A DNA stretch of 64,000 bases from Cyathus striatus (GCA_025738555.1 JAOVFP010000001.1:5580001-5644000), one strand, 5' to 3'. Counted from the stretch's first letter, positions 36,655 to 45,838 are shown. Notes: generated from the sequence alone by a model not told the origin. A program made the numbers and translations.

Positions 36655-37917
36655 TTAAAGCGTGAAGTTCACCGTAACTTCACTAATATCAGTTGCCCGG
36701 ATAGAAGTCCCCGAGGACGTCGTAGTCGTCTGGATCCTCCGTCTTGAGGAGATGTTCCTCCCATGCCTGTTCCCCTGACTTACCGTTGGGTCGAATTCCG
36801 CAGAAGTAGTACTTCTCCGATTTGACCCTCCTGTCTCTCTCTCTCTCCTGTCGTTCCTCCCTATGGGAACGGAACCCCTCCCCATCCTTCGATTTCCCCT
36901 GCCCCGAGATCTTACTCCGTCGTTCGGTGTAACAGAATCCCTTGTAGTGTGAGGCGCAGCCGTCCTTCCCGCAGGGATCTGGGCTGATGGACCGAGAATC
37001 TGTCTCCACGCGCTTCTTCGTTCGGGAGTATATGGTGGCAAGGGGGTGTCTCTTCGTGGGGGGTATGGTCGTCGTGGAGCGAAGTGATTGGGACAAGCTG
37101 GGGCGGTGTGTCCAGGGGCGTTTCGATAACAGCGGTTGCACCGATAGTCTGGGCAGTCCTTCTTAACGTGTGTTGTGCTGTTGCAGAGGAAGCAATGTTG
37201 ATCGGGGTTGGAGATGGACTTCGTGATGGGAGAGCACTCGTTGGGTAGAGTGTTGCTGGTGGTGGTGACAAGGGGCGCCAGGGTGTCGCTGGTCGAGAAG
37301 GGGGTTCGGGTTCGGACGCTTCTGTGCTGTTCGGTAGTGGCACGTTCTCGGAGAGGGTGAGATTGTGGATGGAGGTAGAAACTGCCTCTAATACGACGGA
37401 CTCCAAGTTCGCCGTTTGACTGATCGTCCTCGGTTCTCTTACTGCTGCTATCGTGAGAGGGGTTACTTCGGCGGATTAGTGCGAGTCGTTGGTGAGCAAG
37501 GGAAGGACTAGAGGTACCCGGTGGATCTAAGAATTGTGCTACTTCGGTAGCACGATGCAGTCCTGCATCGAACATCCCCTGAATGGCATTAATCTGGTTT
37601 CTCCTGCAAGCGTTTTCCATTTCTATTGCTTCTCTGAAGATGTCGTACTGATTGACTAAGGCGTTTCCGTTGGGAAGATCGGAGAGAAAGTTTCGAGTTG
37701 AAGTCACTTGATGCTCCGGTACGTTTTGCAAGGCATCGCGATATTCGTTAATGAGTTTGAGGGGTGCAGTGGGTCGTTCGAGTAAGGAGTGTTGATAATT
37801 GATATTAGCGATGAGAGGGGGAAGCATAAGTGGTTCAGTGGAGTGAATAAAGGTAGGGCGAGCGTTTTCGGTGGAGGGAAGGGAGCCAGTGGAAGAAGAG
37901 ACGTTGTTAGAAGACAT
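36655..37917 (-). CDS. Third ORF of the retrotransposon: zinc-knuckle, Arg-rich protein (420 residues)
   Basis: Starts at an ATG with A at -3 (37917), 54 bases after the pol stop, and its TAA touches the polypurine tract. Residues 242-255 form a canonical CCHC knuckle (CFLCNSTTHVKKDC), followed at once by a second, unusual one (CNRCYRNAPGHTAPAC, CX2CX6HX4C). The C-terminal 150 residues are rich in Arg, Pro, Gly and Ser, as in RNA-binding tails; the N-terminal half is helical and Glu/Gln-rich. It has no signal peptide and no membrane segment, so it is not an envelope-like protein even though it occupies that position. Nucleic-acid binding is likely from the knuckles; its actual role is unknown. 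It must be expressed by reinitiation, a spliced or subgenomic mRNA, or another recoding event. Confidence 0.85.
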   Translation of the reverse strand: MSSNNVSSSTGSLPSTENARPTFIHSTEPLMLPPLIANINYQHSLLERPTAPLKLINEYRDALQNVPEHQVTSTRNFLSDLPNGNALVNQYDIFREAIEMENACRRNQINAIQGMFDAGLHRATEVAQFLDPPGTSSPSLAHQRLALIRRSNPSHDSSSKRTEDDQSNGELGVRRIRGSFYLHPQSHPLRERATTEQHRSVRTRTPFSTSDTLAPLVTTTSNTLPNECSPITKSISNPDQHCFLCNSTTHVKKDCPDYRCNRCYRNAPGHTAPACPNHFAPRRPYPPRRDTPLPPYTPERRSAWRQILGPSAQIPAGRTAAPHTTRDSVTPNDGVRSRGRGNRRMGRGSVPIGRNDRRERETGGSNRRSTTSAEFDPTVSQGNRHGRNISSRRRIQTTTTSSGTSIRATDISEVTVNFTL

Positions 37918-37971
37918 TGTGAAGGAAAATACGACTAGTTAATCGTTGGCAGTTTGTAAAAAACTGTCGAT

Positions 37972-40900
37972 TCAGTTTAGATTTGCCTTCTTCTTATAGT
38001 CTTCTAACAGTTCCTGAGCATTGCTCAAGTATTCTTCGTGTACCCACTCGTCTTTTGCTGAAGAGTATCCCTTCCATCGTATTCTATACCGCATAACTGG
38101 TTCAGTGCGTTGATCTTTCCGTTTTTTCGGTATCTTGTGACCAATGATTGCTTCGATTTCCCACTCAGGTTCCGCTTCGATTAGATCCGGAGGTGGTTCC
38201 AGGAAGTTTTTCCCATGGACAGAGGTTTCGATATATGGCATGAGAAGGACGGTGTTGAAGACAGGGTGAATGGTCCATTGTTTTGGGAGTTCCAATTTGT
38301 ATGTATAAGGTGCTAGCTTCTCAATGATCTTGAAGGGTCCTTCACGTTTTGGTGCCATCTTTCTGGAAGGGTAAGAAATAGACAGGTTTTTTGTGTCAAG
38401 CCACACCATATCTCCAACTTCGTATTTTGTGAATCCTCGTTTCTGTGCTTCACGAGTTTTCTGTTGAGCAATTTGGATGAGGGCCTGTGCTTCTTTTCTT
38501 GCTTCCGCCATATCGTCTATTCTGGTTTCTGCTTCCCTAACGTAAGTGGTGTCTCTTATCGTGGGAGTGATGACTGGTTCGTATCCGTGTAATAAATAGA
38601 AAGGGGATCTTTGTGTGACCGAATTGACCTGAGCATTTCGTGAGATTTCTGCTTCTGGAATATGATTTGCCCATTCGTGTTGTCTAGCACTGCAGAAACA
38701 TCGAAGGTAAGTTTCGATTTCTTGGTTCATCCTTTCCGTTTGTCCGTCAGTTTGAGGGTGATAGGCAGTGGAGCCTTTCCATTTGATTTTATGGAAGTGA
38801 AGTATTGCCTGAAATACTTCTGCAGTGAATCTTGTGTCCCTGTCGGAAATGATTGCATTGGGGAGGCTGTACCGTCTATAGAGTGTTTTTCGGATTAAGG
38901 TTGCCGTTCTTTCTGCGTTGAGCCCCTTCATGATGCAAGGTTCGAAAATTACCCCCTTAGTAGACCCATGGTCGACCACGACCATGATACCGTCAAACCC
39001 TTCGGATTTAGGTAAATCAGTAATGAAGTCCATAGATATTTGGGAAAATGGTCGTGTAGTTTCGGGAATGGGAATGGGATTAACCGGTGGTTTTGGTCTT
39101 CGATCGTAAGCCATTTGTTGACAGGTGGCGCATCCGGTGACGTATTGTTTAACAAAAACTCCCATCCCTGGCCACCAGTATTCCTTTTTGACTTCCTTTT
39201 CAGTTGAGCTTCGTCCGTGATGTCCAGCAGGTAGACTATCGTGTTTCAATGCCACAATGCTTCGTCTTAATTCTATGTCTTCTGGAACATAGACTCGATC
39301 TCTGAAAAGAATTAGTCCACTTTCAATTCGCCAGTCATCCAAAGAGGAGCGAATAGGAGGAATATCTTTGGCTTCAATAGCTGTTGATATTTTTTGGGCC
39401 AAAGTATCCTTTTCGAGTTGATTAACAACCAAATCTCTGAGTTCTGTAGAGATTAGGTTGATTTGTATATCAGCATCTAAAACGTTAGCAAACCAATTTT
39501 CATGGTTCGTTTTTAAAGTGTTAATGAACCAATGGTCAGGTAAGACAATTAGACCATTGTTTTCATGTTCCTTGACAGGTGTTAAATCAGGCCGTCGTGA
39601 AATCATGTCAGCTTCGAGGTTTTTTTTTCCTTGTATATGTTGCATGTTGATGTCAAATTCCGAAAGGAAAAGGGACCATCGTGCTTGTCGTCTGGTAACT
39701 TTCTGAGGTTCTCGATAATACTTTAGGTTCTCGTGATCAGAGAATACGACTATTTTGTTAGGATGTCCTTCAAGTAGGTGTCGCCATGCTTTGAAACCGT
39801 GAACGATTGCATATAGTTCTTTATCGTAAATTTGGTAATTTCTTTCAGTTGTTGTAAACATGTGGGATATGTATCCACATGGTTTCCAGAATCCGTTCTC
39901 ATCTTCTTGTTTTAGAACTGCTCCGGTAGCGTAATCTGAGGCATCGACCAACATGGTAAAAGGTTTCTCGGGGTCTGGTATCCTGAGAATTGGTTCCTGT
40001 AAGAAGGCCTTCTTAAGGTCATCGAAAGATGTTTGTTGCCTTTCACCCCAATTCCATGGTTCAGAGTTCCTAGTTAGTTTAAGAATAGGTTCTATTCTTT
40101 TACTGTAGCAAGGAATAAATTGGCGGTAAAAGTTGCAAAATCCTGCGAATGATTGAATTTCTTTAATTTTGGTGGGGGCAGGCCAATCAGCTATTCCAGC
40201 AAGTTTCTTTGGGTCCATTGCAATATTATTCGGTGTGATGATCATTCCAAGGTAATCGACTTCTGTTACTTCAAAAGAACATTTTTCCGGTTTTGCAAAT
40301 AGACTATTGTCACGTAATATTTGAAGAATTTCCCGTGTAATTTGTTGATGAAGTTTAAGGTCATTCTTTGTGAAGATAAGAATGTCGTCCAGATATACTC
40401 TTACTAGTCCTTGTGCTATGTAGTCTTCTAGTAGGTGATTAATCATTCGCATGAAAGTTGCCGGTGAATTGCATAATCCAAAAAACATGACTGTTGGTCT
40501 AAAGATGCCTCTTTTTGTAACGAAGGCAGCCTTTGACCTATCTTCTGGAACGATTTGAACTTTATTGTATGCTCCTCGGAGGTCTATTTTTGTAAAAAGA
40601 TCGGCACCTTTAAGATCTTCGATTAGTTGTTTGATGTGAGGTAAAGGATAACGATCTTTAATAGTTCCGTTGTTCAAGTAGCGATAGTCCTGGCATGGTC
40701 TCATGTCATCCGTGTCCTTTTTCCCTACAAAGAAGAATCCTGCAGTATTTTCGGCGTCCGTAGAGTCTGGTAAGACTTCTTCGATATATCCTTTTCGAAG
40801 GTTATCATCCACAAATTCGTTCATTGCCTTTTCTTCACGAATGCTGAGAGGGTATACTCTACTCTTTCGAGGTAGGAAGTCTTCTTTCATTCGAATGTGG

Positions 40901-41928
40901 TGGTCCCATGGTCGTGAAGGTGGGAATTCTTCTGAGGTGTCCTTGTCGAATACATCTTTATAATCCTGAAGGTGTTCCGGTACCATTTGTTCAAAGGTTT
41001 TTTTTATCTTTTCAGGTTCATAAGATAGTCGTTGCGAGATTGTCTGTTTTACTCTGATAGGAATACCATATTCTTCAAATAATGGCTCCTTCATTTCATA
41101 AGACGTGCCTAGTCCGTGTTCGGTAAGAAGGGGATCTTCGATTTCCATTAAGAAAGTTCGTAAATGAATACTTTCTGCAGTCATTTCTTCAAGGTCTTCA
41201 TTTTCGGCGTCATTTATTTGCATCCAGTATATTTCAATTGGATTCCAGTTGTCCTGTAAAGGTAAATCCGGGATTTCTATCATCTTCTCATCAGGGATTC
41301 TTGTATCCTCGAGAGAATACCTATAATCTTGAGGGAGCGTTTCCATTTGCTCATTCTCCGATTCATCGGGTATTTCTTCAATAGAGGCCGGGTGTCCTGA
41401 TTGTATGATTTCCGTGACGGGTTTCATCATTTTCATTCGAACAATTGTCATAGATTGTGCGAATCTTTGATTAAATTGCCTGTCTAGTCGTATTTGGTCA
41501 ATTTTCAAGGTCCCTTCTTTCCAGTTTATTTGAGGGTTTGTTTGTTCCAGGAAAGGGTAACCCATGATAATTGATTCGTTTCCTAATCCAGAAAGGTAAA
41601 ATCGGGTAGGAATAGTAGCTGTTCCTACTTTCACTTTGTTGTCGACGTAGTGTGAGATATATCCCTTTTTGTTAAGGGTTCCATCCGCGTTATATACCGG
41701 TGTTAGTTTTCCTAGGGGTTGCGGAGTGAGGTTGAATTTCTTTGCGGTTGCTCGACTCATAAAATTTCCTCCAGCCCCTGAATCGATCAAGGCTGGAACC
41801 GATCCCACATTTCCTAATGTAACAGGAACTCGCATAGTATTTCGTTCGACATCAGCTATTATTACATTGGAAAGTAGAATAGGAGGTCCTACAGTGGGAT
41901 TAATAGTCCTCCTTATTGAAAACCCATT
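37972..41928 (-). CDS. pol: Pol polyprotein: protease, reverse transcriptase, RNase H, integrase, chromodomain
   Basis: The frame is open from 41928; the first Met is at 41835 and numbering here starts there (1287 residues). Protease active site is LIDSG at 16-20. The reverse transcriptase carries DLRGAYN and the catalytic YLDD at 481-484. RNase H starts with Asp631 in VDASDYATG. The integrase has an HHCC zinc domain (HDSLPAGHHG to CATC) and the DDE triad Asp936 (MDFITDL), Asp998 (SDRDTRF) and Glu1034 (QTDGQTER), with the usual 35-residue spacing. The C-terminus has a GPY/F-like stretch (REGPFKIIEKL) and a chromodomain (YRIRWKGYSSAKDEWV) that could direct integration to methylated-histone chromatin. 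It overlaps gag by 16 bases in the -1 frame, so it is probably made as a Gag-Pol fusion. No inactivating change is seen. Confidence 0.95.
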   Translation of the reverse strand, partial: NGFSIRRTINPTVGPPILLSNVIIADVERNTMRVPVTLGNVGSVPALIDSGAGGNFMSRATAKKFNLTPQPLGKLTPVYNADGTLNKKGYISHYVDNKVKVGTATIPTRFYLSGLGNESIIMGYPFLEQTNPQINWKEGTLKIDQIRLDRQFNQRFAQSMTIVRMKMMKPVTEIIQSGHPASIEEIPDESENEQMETLPQDYRYSLEDTRIPDEKMIEIPDLPLQDNWNPIEIYWMQINDAENEDLEEMTAESIHLRTFLMEIEDPLLTEHGLGTSYEMKEPLFEEYGIPIRVKQTISQRLSYEPEKIKKTFEQMVPEHLQDYKDVFDKDTSEEFPPSRPWDHHIRMKEDFLPRKSRVYPLSIREEKAMNEFVDDNLRKGYIEEVLPDSTDAENTAGFFFVGKKDTDDMRPCQDYRYLNNGTIKDRYPLPHIKQLIEDLKGADLFTKIDLRGAYNKVQIVPEDRSKAAFVTKRGIFRPTVMFFGLCNSPATFMRMINHLLEDYIAQGLVRVYLDDILIFTKNDLKLHQQITREILQILRDNSLFAKPEKCSFEVTEVDYLGMIITPNNIAMDPKKLAGIADWPAPTKIKEIQSFAGFCNFYRQFIPCYSKRIEPILKLTRNSEPWNWGERQQTSFDDLKKAFLQEPILRIPDPEKPFTMLVDASDYATGAVLKQEDENGFWKPCGYISHMFTTTERNYQIYDKELYAIVHGFKAWRHLLEGHPNKIVVFSDHENLKYYREPQKVTRRQARWSLFLSEFDINMQHIQGKKNLEADMISRRPDLTPVKEHENNGLIVLPDHWFINTLKTNHENWFANVLDADIQINLISTELRDLVVNQLEKDTLAQKISTAIEAKDIPPIRSSLDDWRIESGLILFRDRVYVPEDIELRRSIVALKHDSLPAGHHGRSSTEKEVKKEYWWPGMGVFVKQYVTGCATCQQMAYDRRPKPPVNPIPIPETTRPFSQISMDFITDLPKSEGFDGIMVVVDHGSTKGVIFEPCIMKGLNAERTATLIRKTLYRRYSLPNAIISDRDTRFTAEVFQAILHFHKIKWKGSTAYHPQTDGQTERMNQEIETYLRCFCSARQHEWANHIPEAEISRNAQVNSVTQRSPFYLLHGYEPVITPTIRDTTYVREAETRIDDMAEARKEAQALIQIAQQKTREAQKRGFTKYEVGDMVWLDTKNLSISYPSRKMAPKREGPFKIIEKLAPYTYKLELPKQWTIHPVFNTVLLMPYIETSVHGKNFLEPPPDLIEAEPEWEIEAIIGHKIPKKRKDQRTEPVMRYRIRWKGYSSAKDEWVHEEYLSNAQELLEDYKKKANLN

Positions 41929-43325
41929 TTATTGATACTTTCGAAGTATTCAACTTGTTCAGCTCCTGGGAGTTCTGCTACTCGGAGCCTCATTTCTTCG
42001 GCAAGGTCCTTCCCAGTTATTTTCTTAATGAAGGGATTATTGTTCTTGTTGCTGGTGCGAGGAGTGGTTTCTCCCTTGTTTCGGTTTGGGCATTGCCGAG
42101 CCATGTGTCCTTTGGTTCCGCAAATGAAGCATTTCCCAGCTTGCAAATATTCTCCTCGTGTCTTTGCATCTAGTCGGTTTATCTCCATGTGATCTACATC
42201 CATGGCATTCGGATCTCGAGTGGTTGTCTTAGGCCTAGGGGCAAAGTATCCCCTTCGTCCAGTTTTGTTATATTGTTGGATTTGCCTGTAGTTTCGATCG
42301 AATTTTCTGGCATCATCTTGCCATTTTGCGATGGTGTCGGGAATTTCTTTCTGAGTGTGGATACTCTGAAGAAGGGGTCGGTTAAGACCTGCTTTGAAGA
42401 GGTCCATCTTAGTGTAGTCGTCAAGACCGTCTATGTGGCTGACGAGTATTTCGAATTCGGTAATAAATTCATCGGCCGTTCCTTTTCCTTGGTTTAAGTT
42501 CTGGAGTTTGTGGAAGGCTTCATCTTTTTCATCAACAGGATTAAAGTTTTTTTTAAAGTCTTCTTTAAAATCCTTCCAGGTTCCTGGGGTCGGTGTATCG
42601 GTTTTGAACATTTCGTTTTGCTTTTTTTCCTTCCAATTCCCAGCGATTCCTCCTCCTATATATGACATGGCATACATTATCTTCTTTGCATCTGTGTCAT
42701 AGATTTTGTCATTTATCAAAAAGTAGGATTCGACATCTCGAAGCCATTTTTTGGATTTCTTTTTGTCTCCTTCGAAGATGGCGGGGGGGTTTAGTCTTAG
42801 TTCTTTATCATTGACTTTTGGTGCTGGTGCGTCTGTGCTAGACATGCTAGCGTCTGATTCGTGGTCTGAAATTGTGGAAGGTGCTGGAGAGGTAGGAAGT
42901 GGAGGGTATCCTTCGTCTGCTGTGACGTATTCGTCGTTATCAGGTGGTTGGTTTTTTTTCAAGTGTTCAACTAGTTCCTGGGCTAGTGAGGTTACTGGGA
43001 TCTGTTGGGTAGGGTTCCTTTGCGTCGGGGTTGGTTCTTTTGAAAAGAACTGTCTGGGTGTGGGAATTCGTGTTAGAGTGGGTCTCGAGGTTGTGGTATC
43101 GACTACTCGTTTCCCAATGGGTTTGCTCGAGCTAGTGATAGACGCAAATGGGTTTAAGCTTCCTCCCTCTTGTTGCGAGGTCCGTACAAGTCCTTCTGTT
43201 TGGGACTCCGGTTTCTCTTCGCCTTCTGAGTCAGAACTCTCTGGAGCTTTGAATCTCCAGGGGGTTGTCGTTGTTTCTGTTCGATGTGTCGGGGTGCTGC
43301 ACTGAGTAGTGCAAGCAGTCGGCAA
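41913..43325 (-). CDS. gag: Gag polyprotein of the retrotransposon
   Basis: The open frame runs from 43325 to the TAA at 41913-41915, 470 codons. Residues about 175-340 fit the retrotransposon Gag capsid-type domain (LRLNPPAIFEGDKKKSKKWL, GKGTADEFITEFEILV). A CCHC zinc knuckle (CFICGTKGHMARQC) sits at about 399-412. Gag coats the RNA and assembles the virus-like particle. The odd part is the start: the frame begins just after a TGA inside the primer-binding site, and the first ATG is at 42845 (residue 161, A at -3), giving a 310-residue Gag of normal size. The 160 codons before it are open, Pro/Ser/Thr-rich and protein-like, but have no AUG. They are either a leader or an N-terminal extension made from a non-AUG codon. 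Confidence 0.88.
   Translation of the reverse strand: MPTACTTQCSTPTHRTETTTTPWRFKAPESSDSEGEEKPESQTEGLVRTSQQEGGSLNPFASITSSSKPIGKRVVDTTTSRPTLTRIPTPRQFFSKEPTPTQRNPTQQIPVTSLAQELVEHLKKNQPPDNDEYVTADEGYPPLPTSPAPSTISDHESDASMSSTDAPAPKVNDKELRLNPPAIFEGDKKKSKKWLRDVESYFLINDKIYDTDAKKIMYAMSYIGGGIAGNWKEKKQNEMFKTDTPTPGTWKDFKEDFKKNFNPVDEKDEAFHKLQNLNQGKGTADEFITEFEILVSHIDGLDDYTKMDLFKAGLNRPLLQSIHTQKEIPDTIAKWQDDARKFDRNYRQIQQYNKTGRRGYFAPRPKTTTRDPNAMDVDHMEINRLDAKTRGEYLQAGKCFICGTKGHMARQCPNRNKGETTPRTSNKNNNPFIKKITGKDLAEEMRLRVAELPGAEQVEYFESINKMGFQ
41919..41925 (-). other. Candidate -1 ribosomal frameshift heptamer GGGTTTT
   Basis: In the gag frame the codons read ATG-GGT-TTT-CAA-TAA, so the heptamer G-GGT-TTT has the X-XXY-YYZ form and lies two codons before the gag stop. 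Slipping back one base enters the open pol frame (TTT-TCA-ATA), which has no stop until 37972. Position and frame are right for Gag-Pol expression; the efficiency cannot be judged from sequence. Confidence 0.7.
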
Positions 43326-43335
43326 GCTTCAGCTT
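43323..43335 (-). promoter_or_regulatory. Self-complementary primer-binding site
   Basis: One base after the 5' LTR the element strand reads AAGCTGAAGCTTG. This is not complementary to a tRNA 3' end (no TGG start) but is perfectly complementary over 13 bases to CAAGCTTCAGCTT within the LTR, just downstream of the TATA-like box. This is the arrangement of the Tf1/sushi group, where the 5' end of the mRNA folds back as primer. Confidence 0.75.
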
Positions 43336-43336
43336 T

Positions 43337-43642
43337 TGTTACGATAAAGTTCTGTTTGGGACTTTTATCGTACAAGTCCGATAGTCACGTGATTTACAAG
43401 TTCAAAGAACGAGTAGACCGGTTATCGAGTTCGAGTCTCTATTCACGAGCTCTTAAGTTGTTTAGACTTAAGTACGAGCTAAGTGAATGAATCAAAGTAA
43501 AGCTAGTTCGATTTAAGCTGAAGCTTGAGCTCTATAGCGTAAATAAAGAAGTAATGTGTTTGGTATCGAAGGTGATACCAAACAAGCCTATGATTTGTAA
43601 AGAAATCAAGTGTAAATAGTAAGAGTAAAGAAAATCGTAACA
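43337..43642 (-). repeat. 5' LTR with a 176-bp internal deletion (306 bp)
   Basis: Identical by eye to the 3' LTR except that bases equivalent to 36364-36539 are missing. The missing part holds the TATA-like TATTTAAA. As reverse transcription makes both LTRs alike, the deletion must postdate integration. Confidence 0.93.
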
Positions 43643-43723
43643 GAGATTCTGCGCAGGCAGTTATAGATCAATTTAGTCCGGGCCTTTGCTGTGCGGTGTA
43701 GGTTTTGAACTAGAGTTTAGCTT

Positions 43724-45838
43724 CATCAGCAAGTACTGATTATGTTACACAGTGCTATAGTAGTACTACAGAGCATTGCATAGCACCATAACACCATAAC
43801 AAAGGTGTTCATTTATGTAGCACTATGTAGTCACCCCTACATACTATCAAGCACTATAGAGATGTGATAACATGCTATGGAGTGCTATATAGTGCTATGG
43901 AGGCTTGGCAATATACTATGGAGTGCTTTAGAACATCCAGGATTACAGCAGGTCCTGTAGGATTTCCTTGGGATTCCAATACTTCAGCCAATAGCATCAC
44001 TCCTTTGGTCACATAAATGAAAAAATTATTATATTAAATAGTTATAATACATGTTAGTACAGTACAGTAACATTACATCAGACAAATCCGATATTGGAAT
44101 ACATCATGAAGAGACACACGCCCTCTCCACCCTCCATGCCGTCTCTCTGTCCCCATCCCCCATTCTGTCTTCTTTTCCTTGACGTCTCCCTCTCTACAGT
44201 GTCCCTCTCTCCACACCATCTGTCATTGCACCATTGGGATGTTGAGTTGGGTGTGGAAGGCGACGTGCATGGTAAAAAGCGGGGTGGAAATAGTGAGAAA
44301 TGGAGAGGTGGTGGTGTGAGATGGTGGAAGTGGGAGGTGACAGGGCTGGGGATATCAGGACATTGAACAAGGAAGGCTGAAGAGGGACATCGAGACACCG
44401 ACGAAGCGAGGAGAGGGTGACATAGGCAGTCATTGGACCATTTGGACATCGAAGGAGGTGGGCGTATGGCGGCATTGGCCACTGAGACATCAATGAGTCG
44501 AGGAGGGATCAGTGTGGAGAGGAAATGGCGTGAGGTGCCAACGACGACAAGAGGGGAGGGGGAGGGAGGGATGTCATGGAGAGGGAGATGGTGTGATGTG
44601 TCAACGACGACAAGAGGGGGATGGCATGGGGAGGAGATGGTGTGACGTGTTGGAGGTGGAGACCATGGGCTGTTGGCATGGAAAGGGAGACGGCGCGAAG
44701 AACTTGGCGCGCTGACTTTGTTGAGGAGGGCTAGGGGAAGAAGCAAACATTAGCACTAGAAAAGAAGCGGGGAACGGGACTTACCAGCCTTAATTAGAAA
44801 AGGAGGGAAAAGGGGGAGGGAGGTGATACACATGTAAAAAGAAAACAACATACCTAATTTTAAAATTCTTCAAGTCGCGATTTCGAGACTCCAGTACCGA
44901 ACACGTTGAGTAAAGGAAACAGCGGGGAGGGGCTGAGTTCCCGCGCCACCTCCCATAATTAAACTAGGGATGAAATAAGACTATTATAAACACATACTCC
45001 GCGTTAGTACGGGCTCAAAACCCTTTAAAACAAATAAAACATAAAACTTTACCTTCTAAAAACACGATGTTACGTTCTATACACAGTACCAAAAGCCCAG
45101 AACGGATAATATGGCTAGTGACAAAATCAGCACATGAAACAAAGTGTAGAGCTTGACAGAACACGGACTTACCAAATCCCTGAGACCTAGACTCTGATCC
45201 GACGACATGAGACCTGGTGAGCTTGAATGACGACAACGATGACGAGACCATGCAGCAGAGAGAGAGGGAGCGCGAGAGGAGGGGAAAGAAAGCAAGAGTA
45301 GAAAGAAAACGACTACCTTGACAGTCAAGAGTAAGTGCAGAAGCGGTGAACCGACCTGAGAGGTACAACGTAAATGAAATTGATGCGAGCAGCTGACACT
45401 GCCGCATCGGCGGATTACCCGATTAGGAAGGTATCCGATGGGACGCCCAAACGGGTGCCCATTGCAGAAAGGGGGCGCGCTGGGCTATGTGCACAATTGG
45501 CTGACCAACATTTGAGCAATAGTACTGTACTATGTAGGTATGTAATGTTATATACGAGTTATATAGTGCTTTTATGATATACATAGCAAATAGAAAAGTT
45601 ATAAAACACTACATTAGCTTCTGTATACACTATAGATTACTATGTATTTATGTAACAATGCTATATAATGTTAGCTAACTCCGGCCTATACTACAGAGTA
45701 ATATAGAGTACTACATATAAAAGTAGTAATATTCCTAATGCTACAACATGCTGTCGGCTCGTAGATATGTTGTAGGATACTATAAGATTAGACTGTAAAC
45801 TATGACATACTATGCACAAAAATCAGTGCTTGCTGATG
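43724..45838. mobile_element. 2.1-kb DNA element with 18-base terminal inverted repeats
   Basis: Ends carry CATCAGCAAGYACTGATT inward (43724 and, on the minus strand, 45838). The outer 200-300 bases on each side are rich in CTATAG/ATAGCAC/ACTACATA motifs, typical of subterminal transposase-binding repeats. The interior has GC-rich low-complexity sequence with short tandem blocks (around 44520-44640, CAACGACGACAAGAGGGG) and no transposase-like frame. Flanks on both sides continue the RRM pseudogene, which supports insertion, but I cannot fix a clean target duplication. Confidence 0.55.

Larger units (their letters stand above)
36162..43642 (-). mobile_element. Complete Ty3/gypsy LTR retrotransposon of the chromovirus type, 7481 bp
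   Basis: Flanked by a 5-base target duplication GAGAT (36157-36161 and 43643-43647). Its LTRs begin TGTTACGAT and end ATCGTAACA. Reading on the minus strand, the order is 5' LTR, primer-binding site, gag, pol (protease, reverse transcriptase, RNase H, integrase, chromodomain), a third ORF with zinc knuckles, polypurine tract, 3' LTR. The PR-RT-RH-IN order defines Ty3/gypsy and the C-terminal chromodomain defines chromoviruses. All three frames are open, and shared LTR positions look identical by eye, so insertion is recent. It sits inside an RRM pseudogene. The 5' LTR has a 176-base deletion that probably disables its promoter. Confidence 0.95.

Noticed and set aside
36655..37406. Additional ORFs overlapping the third retrotransposon ORF (36689-37141 and 36912-37406)
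   Set aside because: They are shadow frames of the Arg/Ser-rich coding sequence with no start context or motifs of their own.
42751..43305. Plus-strand ORF of 184 codons opposite gag
   Set aside because: It is antisense to the gag leader region, has no domain, and its openness follows from gag codon composition.
36162..43642. An endogenous envelope gene, given the extra ORF after pol
   Set aside because: The third ORF has zinc knuckles and an Arg-rich tail but no signal peptide, fusion or membrane segment.
44078..44746. A 222-codon Pro/Ser-rich minus-strand ORF
   Set aside because: It is low-complexity sequence inside the TIR element at 43724-45838, overlaps equally long plus-strand frames, and shows no domain.
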